Shown here piece by piece: positions 42,933 through 51,808 of a stretch of 64,000 nt of DNA. The notes beneath the pieces were generated by a model. The model was not told where the DNA came from and ran no database searches. It saw only the letters and a list, made by a program, of their open reading frames with translations. A program made the translations under genes and the position numbers. The stretch spans positions 62,001-126,000 of the forward strand of contig DATJSU010000037.1 in the NCBI GenBank assembly GCA_035503915.1. The letters are read 5' to 3'. How positions within the stretch are numbered: position 1 is the stretch's first letter; each line of letters begins with the position of its first letter. This DNA comes from DATJMJ01 sp035503915 (GTDB lineage: Bacteria; Actinomycetota; Acidimicrobiia; Acidimicrobiales; Palsa-688).

Positions 42933-43091
42933 ACCAGAAAACCGAAGCGCCGGCCTCCGAGCGGCGCAAAACAGGTCCACCCACTCGATGAGCACCTGCG
43001 CGGTTACGCCGGCCTGCTCGGCGACCTCGACCACTGAGGCTCCGCGCAGGACCGAGAGCACTGGGCCCACCCGCGCGTCCTCAAAAATCAT
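42762..43091 (-). CDS. Small helix-turn-helix protein, probably a decaying transposase-like gene
   Basis: 109 residues. The first 50 (MIFEDARVGPVLSVLRGASV through VTAQVLIEWVDLFCAARRPAL) match the HTH found at the start of IS-type transposases and some regulators. From about residue 55 the sequence is arginine/cysteine-rich and antisense to the glycosylase gene, so it is unlikely to be a native domain. No inverted repeats or catalytic DDE block are visible. It is either a tiny DNA-binding protein or a truncated remnant. Confidence 0.4.
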   Translation of the reverse strand: MIFEDARVGPVLSVLRGASVVEVAEQAGVTAQVLIEWVDLFCAARRPALRFSGSACRGAGHSLAACCKGVRRQLPCTADYLVEHLLSQPARESVLLARVVRAHQPAPVR

Positions 43092-43120
43092 GTCCCGTCA
43101 GTCTCCCCGGCCCGTAGGGC

Positions 43121-44029
43121 CTACGGTACGCTCGCCCTTTCCCACCCTGCCGGCAGGAACGGTACGACGTTGCCGCTCCAGCTGAACGTCAATGGTGTGG
43201 GGAACTGAACAGGCCTTACCACCATGAAGACATAGGACTCCAGCCAACCTCGAGCGGCCGGTGAAGCGTAGCCAGCGCCGGCCACGCAGTCACCGCAGTG
43301 GGCCCCTGCCCACTCCCCGAGGAGCTCGTCGCGGTGCCCCCAGCACCCCGTCGCCGAGGGGCTCGTGCAAGCAAAGTTCCAAGTGCCCTTCGGGCCGCCC
43401 CACCCGTCGTCGTAGAACCACTCGAACACCGCGGCGGCGGAGTTGACCGAGTTACCCGCCCAAGCACCTCCAAAGGCGTACGCTCCGCCGCCCGGGGGCG
43501 CCCATACTTGAACTGGCCCGTAAGCGGTATGGAACGTGGGGTCTTCGCTGTTGTGCGCCGCCTTCGTCGCTTCCGTGCCCAGGTACGGCGACAAACCGAC
43601 GACCGGAGGCACGCCTCTTGACATCCGCTCGAGGTCAATGAGCACGAACAGCTGCTCCGGAGCGCTCAGCGCGAAGAAGTCCGAGGGCATCGTGAGGCTC
43701 TTGAGATGCTCGGCCGCTTGAGCGCTGTTGATGGCACCAAGCAGGAGCCCCGTACAGGCGCGGGAAGAGTTGTAGGAGAAATTTCCCTTTGGGAAACAGG
43801 GCGATTGGCACGTCATCGAGCCTCCCGGAGCCTGAGAGCAAAGCCCCGTACTGCGGGCGAAGTCGGGTAGTGAGCGGTTAGCCGAGGGGTTGGACAACGG
43901 GTTGCTCGAACTGGGGGAGATCGCGGCCGCGGCCGTAGGGGTCGCGCTCGCAGCCAAAAGAGGAGCAGTGAGGGCCAAGCTCGACGAGGCGATTAGCAAT
44001 GAAGCGAGGAGGCAGCGCGCGCGGGGCAC
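43121..44029 (-). CDS. Secreted CAP/SCP-like protein
   Basis: 302 residues with an N-terminal secretion signal (about residues 4-35) and a serine-rich linker. The mature part (LFVLIDLERMSRGVPPVVGLSPYLGTEATKAAHNSEDP) resembles the first helix and loops of CAP domains. Six or more cysteines (ACTG, CTSPSATGCWGHRDELLGEWAGAHCGDC) may form disulphides. It lies 30 bases after the methyltransferase stop, in the kdpDE operon direction. Enzymatic function is unknown. Confidence 0.7.
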   Translation of the reverse strand: MPRARCLLASLLIASSSLALTAPLLAASATPTAAAAISPSSSNPLSNPSANRSLPDFARSTGLCSQAPGGSMTCQSPCFPKGNFSYNSSRACTGLLLGAINSAQAAEHLKSLTMPSDFFALSAPEQLFVLIDLERMSRGVPPVVGLSPYLGTEATKAAHNSEDPTFHTAYGPVQVWAPPGGGAYAFGGAWAGNSVNSAAAVFEWFYDDGWGGPKGTWNFACTSPSATGCWGHRDELLGEWAGAHCGDCVAGAGYASPAARGWLESYVFMVVRPVQFPTPLTFSWSGNVVPFLPAGWERASVP

Positions 44030-44059
44030 GGCAGGGAACCTACCAGGGCGTCCCCGGCA

Positions 44060-44881
44060 TCACCATGAAAGCTTTGGCTTGCGCATGAACAGGCACACGG
44101 AGGTGAACTTCCAGCTGCCTTCTTGGACCACGATGTGCGGCGTCCGCGAGTATTCCTCTGGCAACTTGACCGGGTTGGCCACCATCTCAGCCGGTGGGCG
44201 GAGCGGGCTCAGCGGCTCTACAAGGTCCATGCCTGAAGCGTCCACGACATAGCGCATCAGGTCGTCCTCGGTGAAGTAGGCCGGGTGCGGCCCACCGTCG
44301 AGCACGAGCTCGGTTGCGACGCACGCCAACCCACCTGGGCGCAGGGCCCGGCACATCTCGCGCATCGCCTCGCTGGCGCTCTCGTGGCCACCAAAGTGCT
44401 CGATCGAGCTGAGGGAGTACACGACGTCAAAGGTGCCTGTCACAAAAGGCAAGTGGCACCCATCGGCAGGGAGGCCGAGGAGCCGCTCCCGGTAGTAAGG
44501 AAAGGGTGCAAACTTTGCAGGGTCGTGGAGGAAAGCGCTGTCCGCCTCTGCTGCGGGGCTGCTGGCAAAGTCGCCTTTGTAGAGATCTGTCGCGACGGTG
44601 GCGTAAGTGCGGTTGGCGAGGTAGTAGAGGGCCCGCTCGTGCCCAGCACCGACTCCCAGGGCCAGCCGTTCGGGCCCGAGCGAACCCAGACGTTCCAGCC
44701 CGTACACGCACTGCGCCCACTCCCAGGCTTTTCGGTGGTACCAACCTTCGTCCTGTGGGAGAGCCAACGCGCGACTGTAGGTACGCCACTCCCCATCGAG
44801 CCAGAAATCTGGGTGGCAGGCCGCGTTGAGGGGCAGGCGGGCTCGGGGCGCCAGCTCTTGGGCGCAAGGGTGCTCTCTCAA
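44060..44881 (-). CDS. SAM-dependent methyltransferase (class I, type 11-like)
   Basis: 273 residues from a TTG overlapping the kdpE stop (TTGA), so it is translationally coupled to the regulator. Motif I is ERLALGVGAGHERALYYLANRTYATVATDLY. The post-I acidic loop and motif IV are in LPFVTGTFDVVYSLSSIEHFGGHESASEAMREMCRALRPGG, all typical of class I methyltransferases. The substrate is unknown. Coupling to kdpDE is unexpected for this family. Confidence 0.8.
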   Translation of the reverse strand: MREHPCAQELAPRARLPLNAACHPDFWLDGEWRTYSRALALPQDEGWYHRKAWEWAQCVYGLERLGSLGPERLALGVGAGHERALYYLANRTYATVATDLYKGDFASSPAAEADSAFLHDPAKFAPFPYYRERLLGLPADGCHLPFVTGTFDVVYSLSSIEHFGGHESASEAMREMCRALRPGGLACVATELVLDGGPHPAYFTEDDLMRYVVDASGMDLVEPLSPLRPPAEMVANPVKLPEEYSRTPHIVVQEGSWKFTSVCLFMRKPKLSW

Positions 44882-45588
44882 GGCCGGCGGTTTGCGGAAC
44901 TGGTGCTGCCTTCGACGCTGAGCAAGTACCCTATCCCGGGCGCAGTCCTGATGCTCACCCCGGTACCCTGGCCGATCTTCTGCCTCAGCCGATGGACATA
45001 AGCGTGCAAGTACTGGGCCTCTTTCGCGTAGCCTCGGCCCCACACCTCTCCCAGGATCATCTGGTGCGTGCAAACCTTGCCGGCGAAGCGCCCTAGGTAC
45101 GAGAGCAGTTCGAACTCCTTTGCCGTCAGTTCGAGCGCTCTGCCGTCCAAGCGGGCCTCGCAGTGGACAAGGTCGAGCTCGAGCGGCCCGACCGAAACCG
45201 TCGGAGCCTCAGCCAGCTCTGCTTGCGGGCGGTGGTGGCGGATAGCAGTGCGGATACGGGCTTCCAGCTCGGCCGTGCCGAACGGCTTGGTCATGTAATC
45301 GTCGGCACCCCCGTCCAGTGCGGCGACCTTGCGGTCTTCTGTCCCGAAAGCCGAAAGCACGATTATCGGCACGTCGTCCCATTCACGGATCCGGCGGCAC
45401 ACCGTCAACCCGTCCAGGTCAGGCAGGCCGAGGTCGAGGACAATGACGTCAGGTAGGGCAAGGGCCGCCTGGGAGATCCCTTGCTCTCCTGTCGCGGCTG
45501 TGACAACTTCGTGCCCTTTCGAACCGAGGCTCACGCGCAGCGCCCTCAGCAATGCAGGGTCGTCGTCGACGACAAGGATGCGTGCCAC
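44878..45588 (-). CDS. kdpE: Response regulator KdpE
   Basis: 236 residues from a GTG one base after the kdpD stop. Receiver with Asp7-Asp10 (ILVVDDDP), phospho-Asp52 in VLDLGLPDLDG and Lys101 in YMTKPFG. The OmpR winged helix ends RTAPGIGYLLSV. In K+ limitation or salt stress it should activate kdpFABC, which lies on the opposite strand 2 kb away. The open frame continues upstream through kdpD, but homology and the GTG fix the start. Confidence 0.92.
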   Translation of the reverse strand: MARILVVDDDPALLRALRVSLGSKGHEVVTAATGEQGISQAALALPDVIVLDLGLPDLDGLTVCRRIREWDDVPIIVLSAFGTEDRKVAALDGGADDYMTKPFGTAELEARIRTAIRHHRPQAELAEAPTVSVGPLELDLVHCEARLDGRALELTAKEFELLSYLGRFAGKVCTHQMILGEVWGRGYAKEAQYLHAYVHRLRQKIGQGTGVSIRTAPGIGYLLSVEGSTSSANRRP

Positions 45589-45589
45589 T

Positions 45590-47059
45590 TCAAGCCGCCT
45601 CGACGTCGGGGGGTGCGATCGGGAGCGTGAAGACGAAGCGCGCGCCGCCCTCGGGGGCGTCCTCGACCCAGATGTGGTCCCCGTGCGCCTCGACGAACGC
45701 CTTGGCGATAGCGAGGCCGAGCCCGGAGCGACCACCGGTGTCGAAGCGGACAAACTTTTCAAACACCGCCTGACGTTCCCGCACCGGGACGCCTGGGCCG
45801 TAGTCCCTCACCGAGACGCTGGCACGTTCCCCGCTCATAAGGCCTGCTTGAACCGTGATGGGCGTGCCGGCGGGGCCATGGCGATTGGCGTTATCGAGCA
45901 AGTTGGCGAGCACTTGCACGATGAGAAGAGGGTCCACATCTACTGGCGGTAAGGCCTTGGGGATCTTTATTTGGACGTCGCGGTTGGCGAAGGAAGAGTG
46001 CAGCTCAGCGAGAGCTTCGTCGACGAGGTCCCGGAGCGCTCGCGGGCGGCGGCGCACTTCGAGCGTCCCGGACTGGATGCGCGTCATGTCGAGCAAGCTG
46101 CTGACCAGGCGGCTGAGCCGGTCAGCCTGCATGTCGATGAGGCTGTGGAGCTCGTCAGCGTCCTGCTCCGTAAGGTCGTTGGACTTGTCCAGGAAAGTGG
46201 ACGAGGCGACCTTAATGGTCGCCAAAGGAGTGCGCAGGTCATGAGAGACCGCACCGATCAGGGACCGGCGCAGGCGGTCCACTTCCTCTAGCAGCTCCGC
46301 GTGGATCACCCTCTCGCGCAGCTCTGCGCGCTCGAGGGCGATGGCCAGATGGTTCGCCAAAATGGGCGTCAGCTCTCTGACGGCCGAGGTTGCGGGCACG
46401 TTGCGCATGACGAGCAGCCCCACTGGCCTCCCCGACGAGGCCAGCGCCAGCGCCTGGACCACCTCTACCGAGCCGCTTGTGCTGAGCGCGACCGGCTTGT
46501 GCGCCCCGGGCCGGAGCCGCGCGAGCTCCTGTTCGGTAAGGGGCTTCCCCGAGGAGGCGACGACTTCGAGGCGGTCCGGCGCTGGCAGGAGCAGTGCCGC
46601 TCCCTCCAGCTCCATGGTCTCGCACACCCAGTCCACGAGCACCTGACCGAGCTCGGTGCTCGACTTGTCTGCAAGGAGCAGCTCCGAGAGCTCGAGCAGG
46701 TGACGGGCGTTGGACTCTCGCATGGCCGACGCCTGGCGGGCTTCCTCGAGCCCGGCGACCACCCTCGCGACAAGGGCCATCACGACGACGAAGACGCCGA
46801 GAGTGAGCCAATCTTCGTAGCGCCCGACCGTGAAGCTCCCGTACGGGGGTACAAAAAGGAACTCGAAAACTGCAAAGCCGACGACGACGCTCACGAGGCC
46901 CGCCGCGAGGCCTCCGGTGACCACGCCGATCACCACCGGCACGACTAGGACGAGACCGGGAGTCCCCACGGGGAGGTACCTGCGAGCAGGCACGAGCGCG
47001 GCCCCGAGAGCGACGGAGGAGAGAGCTCCGATCCCTGAGCCGAGCAGACTCTTGCGCAC
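45590..47059 (-). CDS. kdpD: Short KdpD-like sensor histidine kinase
   Basis: 489 residues against about 850-900 for full KdpD. It starts directly with the four-segment KdpD membrane domain (residues 8-105, ending AVFEFLFVPPYGSFTVGRYEDWLTLGVFVVVMALVARV). A GAF region (about 130-250) and HisKA follow with SHDLRTPLATIKVASS and the phospho-histidine. The ATPase core has LLDNANRHG, DYGPGVP and GLGLAIAKAF. The cytosolic N-terminal KdpD and USP domains are missing, so K+ or c-di-AMP inputs must differ. The GTG at 47059 follows GGAG. Confidence 0.9.
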   Translation of the reverse strand: MRKSLLGSGIGALSSVALGAALVPARRYLPVGTPGLVLVVPVVIGVVTGGLAAGLVSVVVGFAVFEFLFVPPYGSFTVGRYEDWLTLGVFVVVMALVARVVAGLEEARQASAMRESNARHLLELSELLLADKSSTELGQVLVDWVCETMELEGAALLLPAPDRLEVVASSGKPLTEQELARLRPGAHKPVALSTSGSVEVVQALALASSGRPVGLLVMRNVPATSAVRELTPILANHLAIALERAELRERVIHAELLEEVDRLRRSLIGAVSHDLRTPLATIKVASSTFLDKSNDLTEQDADELHSLIDMQADRLSRLVSSLLDMTRIQSGTLEVRRRPRALRDLVDEALAELHSSFANRDVQIKIPKALPPVDVDPLLIVQVLANLLDNANRHGPAGTPITVQAGLMSGERASVSVRDYGPGVPVRERQAVFEKFVRFDTGGRSGLGLAIAKAFVEAHGDHIWVEDAPEGGARFVFTLPIAPPDVEAA

Positions 47060-47149
47060 GCTCCATTGTCCATCTCGGAGGGCTTTCCCGCACGAGTAGG
47101 TGACGCCTTCGTCTCTGTGGCATCGAGCCGTCCACTATCCTCTGCGGCG

Positions 47150-47719
47150 ATGCCGCTCCGGCTTACCCGCCCGAGCGAGGCGTCTCTTGAGCGCCTCGAG
47201 AGGACGCTAAGGGACGTCTCGTTTAGCTACCCCGAAGTGGGTGTTACCGCCGGGCCAATTCCGTCCTCCTACCAAGTCCAGCGGCACGCCACTGCCCTCG
47301 GTTTCGGTCCCACCGTTTGGGAACGTGCCAAGGAGGCGCTCTTGACTTGGCAAGCGCACCGTGGCGCAGGCGCCTACGTCCATCCAACTGCTGCGCCCCT
47401 TACCCAAGGGACGCTTGTCATTGTCACGATGCCAGTGCGGCCGTTGTGGGTGGTCGCGCCTTGCCGTATCGCTTACGCGACAGATGACAGCGCGCATTTT
47501 GGCTTCGCCTACGGCACTTTGCCAGGGCATCCCGAAAGCGGAGAGGAAGCTTTCCAACTGGTGCGGGACCAAAACGACGAGGTGCGCTTCGAGGTCGTTC
47601 TCTTTTCTCGCCCGGCCAGCTCAATTGCTCGCCTGGGCGCGCCCGCCGCGCGCGCCATCCAGCGCCGGACAGTTCGTCGTTACCTAGAAGGCGTCCGGCG
47701 GTACGTAACGGCGGTTTAG
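47150..47719 (+). CDS. DUF1990 family protein
   Basis: 189 residues. SYPEVGVTAGPIPSSYQVQRHATALGFG, FERAKEALLTWQAH-like text and FGFAYGTLPGHPESGEEAFQLVRDQNDEVRFEVVLFSRPAS match DUF1990 proteins, seen in plants and actinobacteria and linked to lipid or calcium-binding roles only tentatively. It lies in the divergent gap between kdpD and kdp genes, with the ATG at 47150 matching the usual MPLRLxRP N-terminus. Confidence 0.85.
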   Translation: MPLRLTRPSEASLERLERTLRDVSFSYPEVGVTAGPIPSSYQVQRHATALGFGPTVWERAKEALLTWQAHRGAGAYVHPTAAPLTQGTLVIVTMPVRPLWVVAPCRIAYATDDSAHFGFAYGTLPGHPESGEEAFQLVRDQNDEVRFEVVLFSRPASSIARLGAPAARAIQRRTVRRYLEGVRRYVTAV

Positions 47720-47785
47720 ATGTTTTTCATAACTCTTACCACTTATTAAGGTCCTGTTCAGAACGTCGGGGGGCAACATGCCGCC

Positions 47786-47869
47786 ATGGCAGATTTTCTC
47801 TCCGTGTTGGGTATGGTCGTGTTCACACTGGCGATGCTCGCCCTCATCAAGGGACTGGAACGGGTATGA
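47786..47869 (+). CDS. 27-residue membrane peptide ahead of kdpF
   Basis: A short open reading frame whose TGA overlaps the kdpF ATG (ATGA). The product MADFLSVLGMVVFTLAMLAL plus IKGLERV is one hydrophobic helix with a charged end. The overlap, the helix and the fact that kdpF itself is equally small argue that it is real. Similar short frames precede kdpF in other actinobacteria as far as I recall, but I cannot verify that here. It may be a Kdp accessory peptide or a leader for translational coupling. Confidence 0.6.
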   Translation: MADFLSVLGMVVFTLAMLALIKGLERV

Positions 47870-47955
47870 GCGTCGCGCAGGGGATCCTCCTCGCTTTGTC
47901 GATCGTCGTCTTCGTCTACCTGGGCGTGGCGCTGTTCAAGCCCGAGTGGTTCTAG
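47866..47955 (+). CDS. kdpF: Potassium-transporting ATPase subunit KdpF
   Basis: 29-residue single-helix peptide (MSVAQGILLALSIVVFVYLG then VALFKPEWF). The ending YLGVALFKPEWF matches the KdpF pattern of a helix followed by a short proline-containing end. It stabilises the KdpABC complex. The stop is immediately followed by the kdpA ATG. It is too short for most gene callers. Confidence 0.85.
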   Translation: MSVAQGILLALSIVVFVYLGVALFKPEWF

Positions 47956-49647
47956 ATGGGCTTCGCCCTCACCATCGTCGTTTTGGTCGTTGCGCTGGGT
48001 CTTGCCTGGCGGTACCTGGGCTCGTACATGGCCGACGTGTTCGAGGGCCGGGCGCGGTTCCTCTCTTGGGCCGAGAGGCCCGTCTATAGGCTGCTTGGCA
48101 CGAGCCCGGACAACGAGCAGTCCTGGCAGCGCTACGCGAGCTCGGTGGTCATTTTCTCGGCTGTCGCGATTGGGTTCACCTACCTCATTCAGCGCGTCCA
48201 GGGATCGCTGCCGCTCAACCCCCAGCACTTTGGGGCGGTTACACCTGCGCTCAGCTTCAATACGGCCGTGTCCTTCGTCACCAACACCAACTGGCAGAAC
48301 TATGGCGGCGAGACGACGATGTCGTACTTCACCCAGATCGGCGCGCTCACGGTGCAGCAGTTTGTGAGCGCCGCGGTCGGCATCGCCGCTGCCATCGCCA
48401 TGGTGCGTGGGTTCTCCCGAAGGAACTCCCCCACCATAGGGAACTTCTGGGTCGACATCACCCGGTGCATCCTTTATATCTTCGTGCCGATCACCTTTAT
48501 TGCCGGCATCGTGGTCGTCTCCCAGGGCGCCGTGCAAACTCTTGCCGGCCCGGTGACCATACATGACGCGCTCAACGGCGTCACGCAGACCATCGCCCGT
48601 GGCCCAGCAGGCTTTATGGGCGCCATTATGCAACTGGGGACCAACGGCGGCGGGTTCTTCGATGTCGACCTGGCCCATCCTCTCGAGAACCCCACAGCAT
48701 TGACAAACGCCGTCTACATCTGGCTCACCCTTTCGATCCCGTTTGCGCTGACTTATACCTTCGGCAAGATGGTGGGGAGCATCCGCCACGGCGCTGCCCT
48801 GTTGGCAGTCATGGTGCTCATCTTCGGCACCTGGGTCGGTTTCACGAGCTTTGCCGAGCACCAGCCAAACCCAGCGGTCGTCGCGGCCGGGGTGACGCAG
48901 AGCTCGACGGGCAACACAGAAGGCAAAGAGGTCCGCTTCGGCGACACGACTAGTCCTCTCTTCAACGTGTCGATGACGCAAACCTCCGATGGCGCCGTTG
49001 ACAGTGCAACGGACTCGTACAACGCGATGGGCGGCTTCGGGCCCTTGACCGGCATGATGCTCGGTGAAGTGACCCCTGGCGGCACGGGGAGCGGGATGTA
49101 CACCATGCTGATCTACGCCATAATCGCCGTGTTCATTGGCGGGCTGATGATCGGCCGAACCCCGGAGTACCTTGGGAAAAAGATCCAGGCCAGGGAGGTG
49201 AAACTGGCCGGTTTCGGTGCCCTTGTCATGCCGGTCATCGTGCTCGTCCTGACGGGCATCGCGGTGTCTATCCATGCCGGGAGGGCGGGACCGCTCAATG
49301 GGGGCCCGCATGGGTTTACCGAGATCCTCTATGCGCTGACCTCCCAGGCCAACAACAACGGTTCAGCCATGGCCGGCATCAGCGGGAACACGGCGTTCTA
49401 CAACGTCGTCGGGGCCATCGACATGCTGGTCGGCCGCTTCGGGATCTTGGTCCCAGCACTTGCCCTGGGCGGGTCGTTGGCCGCGAAAAACGTAGTCCCC
49501 GCGTCACTCGGCACGTTCCGGACTGACAACCCTATGTTCATCGGCCTGACCATCGGTGTCATCATCATTATCGGTGGCCTTACTTTCTTTCCTGCTATCT
49601 CGCTCGGGCCGATCGCCGAAGCGCTGGCTCATGGGAAGTTCTTCTGA
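47956..49647 (+). CDS. kdpA: Potassium-transporting ATPase subunit KdpA
   Basis: 563-residue K+ channel-like subunit of the Kdp pump. It has the four-fold selectivity-filter segments, seen as NTNWQNYGGETTMSYFTQ, GTNGGGFFDVDLAHPLENPTAL, YNAMGGFGPLTGMM and ALTSQANNNGSAMAGI. About ten hydrophobic segments are present. It directly follows kdpF and its TGA overlaps the kdpB ATG by one base. Confidence 0.97.
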   Translation: MGFALTIVVLVVALGLAWRYLGSYMADVFEGRARFLSWAERPVYRLLGTSPDNEQSWQRYASSVVIFSAVAIGFTYLIQRVQGSLPLNPQHFGAVTPALSFNTAVSFVTNTNWQNYGGETTMSYFTQIGALTVQQFVSAAVGIAAAIAMVRGFSRRNSPTIGNFWVDITRCILYIFVPITFIAGIVVVSQGAVQTLAGPVTIHDALNGVTQTIARGPAGFMGAIMQLGTNGGGFFDVDLAHPLENPTALTNAVYIWLTLSIPFALTYTFGKMVGSIRHGAALLAVMVLIFGTWVGFTSFAEHQPNPAVVAAGVTQSSTGNTEGKEVRFGDTTSPLFNVSMTQTSDGAVDSATDSYNAMGGFGPLTGMMLGEVTPGGTGSGMYTMLIYAIIAVFIGGLMIGRTPEYLGKKIQAREVKLAGFGALVMPVIVLVLTGIAVSIHAGRAGPLNGGPHGFTEILYALTSQANNNGSAMAGISGNTAFYNVVGAIDMLVGRFGILVPALALGGSLAAKNVVPASLGTFRTDNPMFIGLTIGVIIIIGGLTFFPAISLGPIAEALAHGKFF

Positions 49648-51797
49648 TGAGCTCGTCTGATATCAACTCGAAAGGCGCCGCCATGACGGGGCAGGGCTCC
49701 GAGGCAGTTCAGCCGGACGACCCGGCAACTTCACGGCTTTCCACTCCGCCAACCCCACGCGGCGTCGCTCAATCCCGAAGCCTGTTCGACCGCGAGATCC
49801 TGCGGCATGCGCTTGTCGATGCGTTCAAGAAACTCGACCCGCGGGTCCAGGTAAAAAACCCCGTCATGTTCGTAGTCCTCGTCGGCACCGTGGTCACGCT
49901 GATCTATTCCATGAGCAACCCCGGCGTCTTTGATTGGAGCATTACGGTTTGGTTGTTCCTCACCGTGATCTTTGCCAACTTCGCTGAAGCTATGGCCGAA
50001 GGCCGGGGCAAGGCGCAGGCTGAAACGCTCCGGAAAATGCGCTCGGAGACCGAGGCGCGGCGGTTGCTACCCGACGGGCGCGAAGAGCGAGTGCCGGCAT
50101 CGGCGCTGCTCAAAGGCGACAGTGTGGTCTGCGAGGCTGGGGATATCATCCCATCAGACGGGGAGATCATCGAAGGCATCGCCTCGGTAGACGAGTCAGC
50201 CATCACGGGGGAGTCGGCGCCCGTCATCCGTGAGTCCGGCGGGGACCGCTCGGCAGTGACAGGCGGGACCAAGGTGCTCTCCGACCGCATCGTGGTCCGC
50301 ATCACAGCAGAGAGAGGCCACACCTTCCTTGACCGGATGATCAACCTTGTGGAAGGGGCCAACCGGCAAAGGACGCCCAACGAAATAGCGCTCACGATCC
50401 TTCTCGCCGTGCTCACAATCGTGTTCCTGCCCGTAGTCGTGGTCTTGCAGCCCTTCGGCCACTATGCGGCACTCCTTACTCACACCGTCGGTGGGACCGT
50501 ATCGGTAGTCATCCTTGTATCGCTGCTCGTGTGCCTCATCCCCACCACGATCGGCGCGCTCCTATCGGCGATCGGAATTGCCGGGATGGACCGGCTCGTG
50601 CAGAAGAACGTGCTTGCCATGAGCGGGCGCGCCGTCGAAGCGGCGGGGGACGTCCAGACCCTCCTTCTCGACAAGACCGGGACCATCACGTTGGGGAACC
50701 GGATGGCTTCGGCTTTCCTGCCTGTCGAAGGGGTCAAGGAGGAGGACCTCGCGGCGACCGCCCAGCTGGCTTCGCTGGCGGACGAGACCCCGGAGGGCCG
50801 TTCCATCGTCGTGCTAGCCAAGGAGCGTTTTGGCATCCGCGAACGCGAGCTCGGCGAAGGGCACAGCTTTGTGCCCTTCTCAGCCACCACGAGGATGTCC
50901 GGCCTCGACATGGACGGCCAGAGGATCCGCAAAGGAGCCGCCGAATCCGTGAAACACTGGGTGGCCGAGCAAAGTGGCACCGTCCCTAGCGATGTCGACC
51001 CAATCGTTGAAAGGGTCTCCCGTTCGGGCGGGACGCCGCTCGTGGTCGCCGACGGGGCGAGGATCCTCGGCGTTATCGAACTTAAAGACGTGGTAAAGCA
51101 AGGCATCCGGGAAAAGTTCGACCAGATGCGCCAGATGGGCATTCGTACCGTGATGATCACGGGCGACAACCCCCTCACAGCTGCGGCGATCGCCCAGGAG
51201 GCTGGCGTGGACGACTTCCTCGCTGAGGCCACTCCCGAAGCAAAGATGGAACTGATCAAGAGCGAGCAGGAAGGCGGCAAGCTCGTCGCAATGACGGGCG
51301 ACGGCACCAATGACGCGCCCGCTCTCGCGCAAGCCGACGTTGGGGTTGCCATGAACACCGGCACCACGGCAGCAAAAGAAGCCGGCAACATGGTCGACCT
51401 GGACTCCAACCCAACCAAGCTCATCGACGTGGTCGAAATAGGTAAACAGCTCCTCATCACCCGGGGGTCGCTGACAACCTTTTCGATCGCGAACGACGTG
51501 GCCAAGTACTTCGCCATCATCCCGGCCTTGTTCGTGGCCACCTACCCGCAGTTGAAGTCGCTCAACATCATGGGCCTGCACAGCCCCCAGTCAGCGGTCC
51601 TCTCGGCAGTTATCTTCAACGCCCTGGTGATCGTCGCATTGATCCCCTTGGCACTCCGGGGGGTAAGGTTCCGCGCAGCCTCGTCCGCAGCGATCCTGCG
51701 GCGCAATGTGTTCATTTATGGAGTGGGGGGGATCGTCGCGCCGTTCATCTTCATAAAGATCATTGACCTGTTCCTCGTCGCCATCCACTGGTACTGA
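49647..51797 (+). CDS. kdpB: Potassium-transporting ATPase ATP-binding subunit KdpB
   Basis: 716-residue P-type ATPase that couples ATP hydrolysis to K+ uptake. It has the actuator motif SAITGESAPVIRESGGD, phosphorylation motif LLDKTGTITLG, KGAAESV in the nucleotide domain, MITGDNPLTAAAIA and MTGDGTNDAPALAQADVG. The C-terminal membrane domain is intact. An in-frame ATG at 49683 is an alternative start; the N-terminal 45 residues before RSLFDREIL are variable. Confidence 0.97.
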   Translation: MSSSDINSKGAAMTGQGSEAVQPDDPATSRLSTPPTPRGVAQSRSLFDREILRHALVDAFKKLDPRVQVKNPVMFVVLVGTVVTLIYSMSNPGVFDWSITVWLFLTVIFANFAEAMAEGRGKAQAETLRKMRSETEARRLLPDGREERVPASALLKGDSVVCEAGDIIPSDGEIIEGIASVDESAITGESAPVIRESGGDRSAVTGGTKVLSDRIVVRITAERGHTFLDRMINLVEGANRQRTPNEIALTILLAVLTIVFLPVVVVLQPFGHYAALLTHTVGGTVSVVILVSLLVCLIPTTIGALLSAIGIAGMDRLVQKNVLAMSGRAVEAAGDVQTLLLDKTGTITLGNRMASAFLPVEGVKEEDLAATAQLASLADETPEGRSIVVLAKERFGIRERELGEGHSFVPFSATTRMSGLDMDGQRIRKGAAESVKHWVAEQSGTVPSDVDPIVERVSRSGGTPLVVADGARILGVIELKDVVKQGIREKFDQMRQMGIRTVMITGDNPLTAAAIAQEAGVDDFLAEATPEAKMELIKSEQEGGKLVAMTGDGTNDAPALAQADVGVAMNTGTTAAKEAGNMVDLDSNPTKLIDVVEIGKQLLITRGSLTTFSIANDVAKYFAIIPALFVATYPQLKSLNIMGLHSPQSAVLSAVIFNALVIVALIPLALRGVRFRAASSAAILRRNVFIYGVGGIVAPFIFIKIIDLFLVAIHWY

Positions 51798-51808
51798 GAG
51801 GCCGAAAC

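Noticed and set aside
47758..49311. Minus-strand open frame of 517 codons
   Set aside because: Exactly antisense to kdpA; histidine/arginine-rich composition typical of shadow frames.
50480..51541. Minus-strand open frame of 353 codons
   Set aside because: Antisense to the core of kdpB, serine/threonine-rich shadow, no ribosome site.
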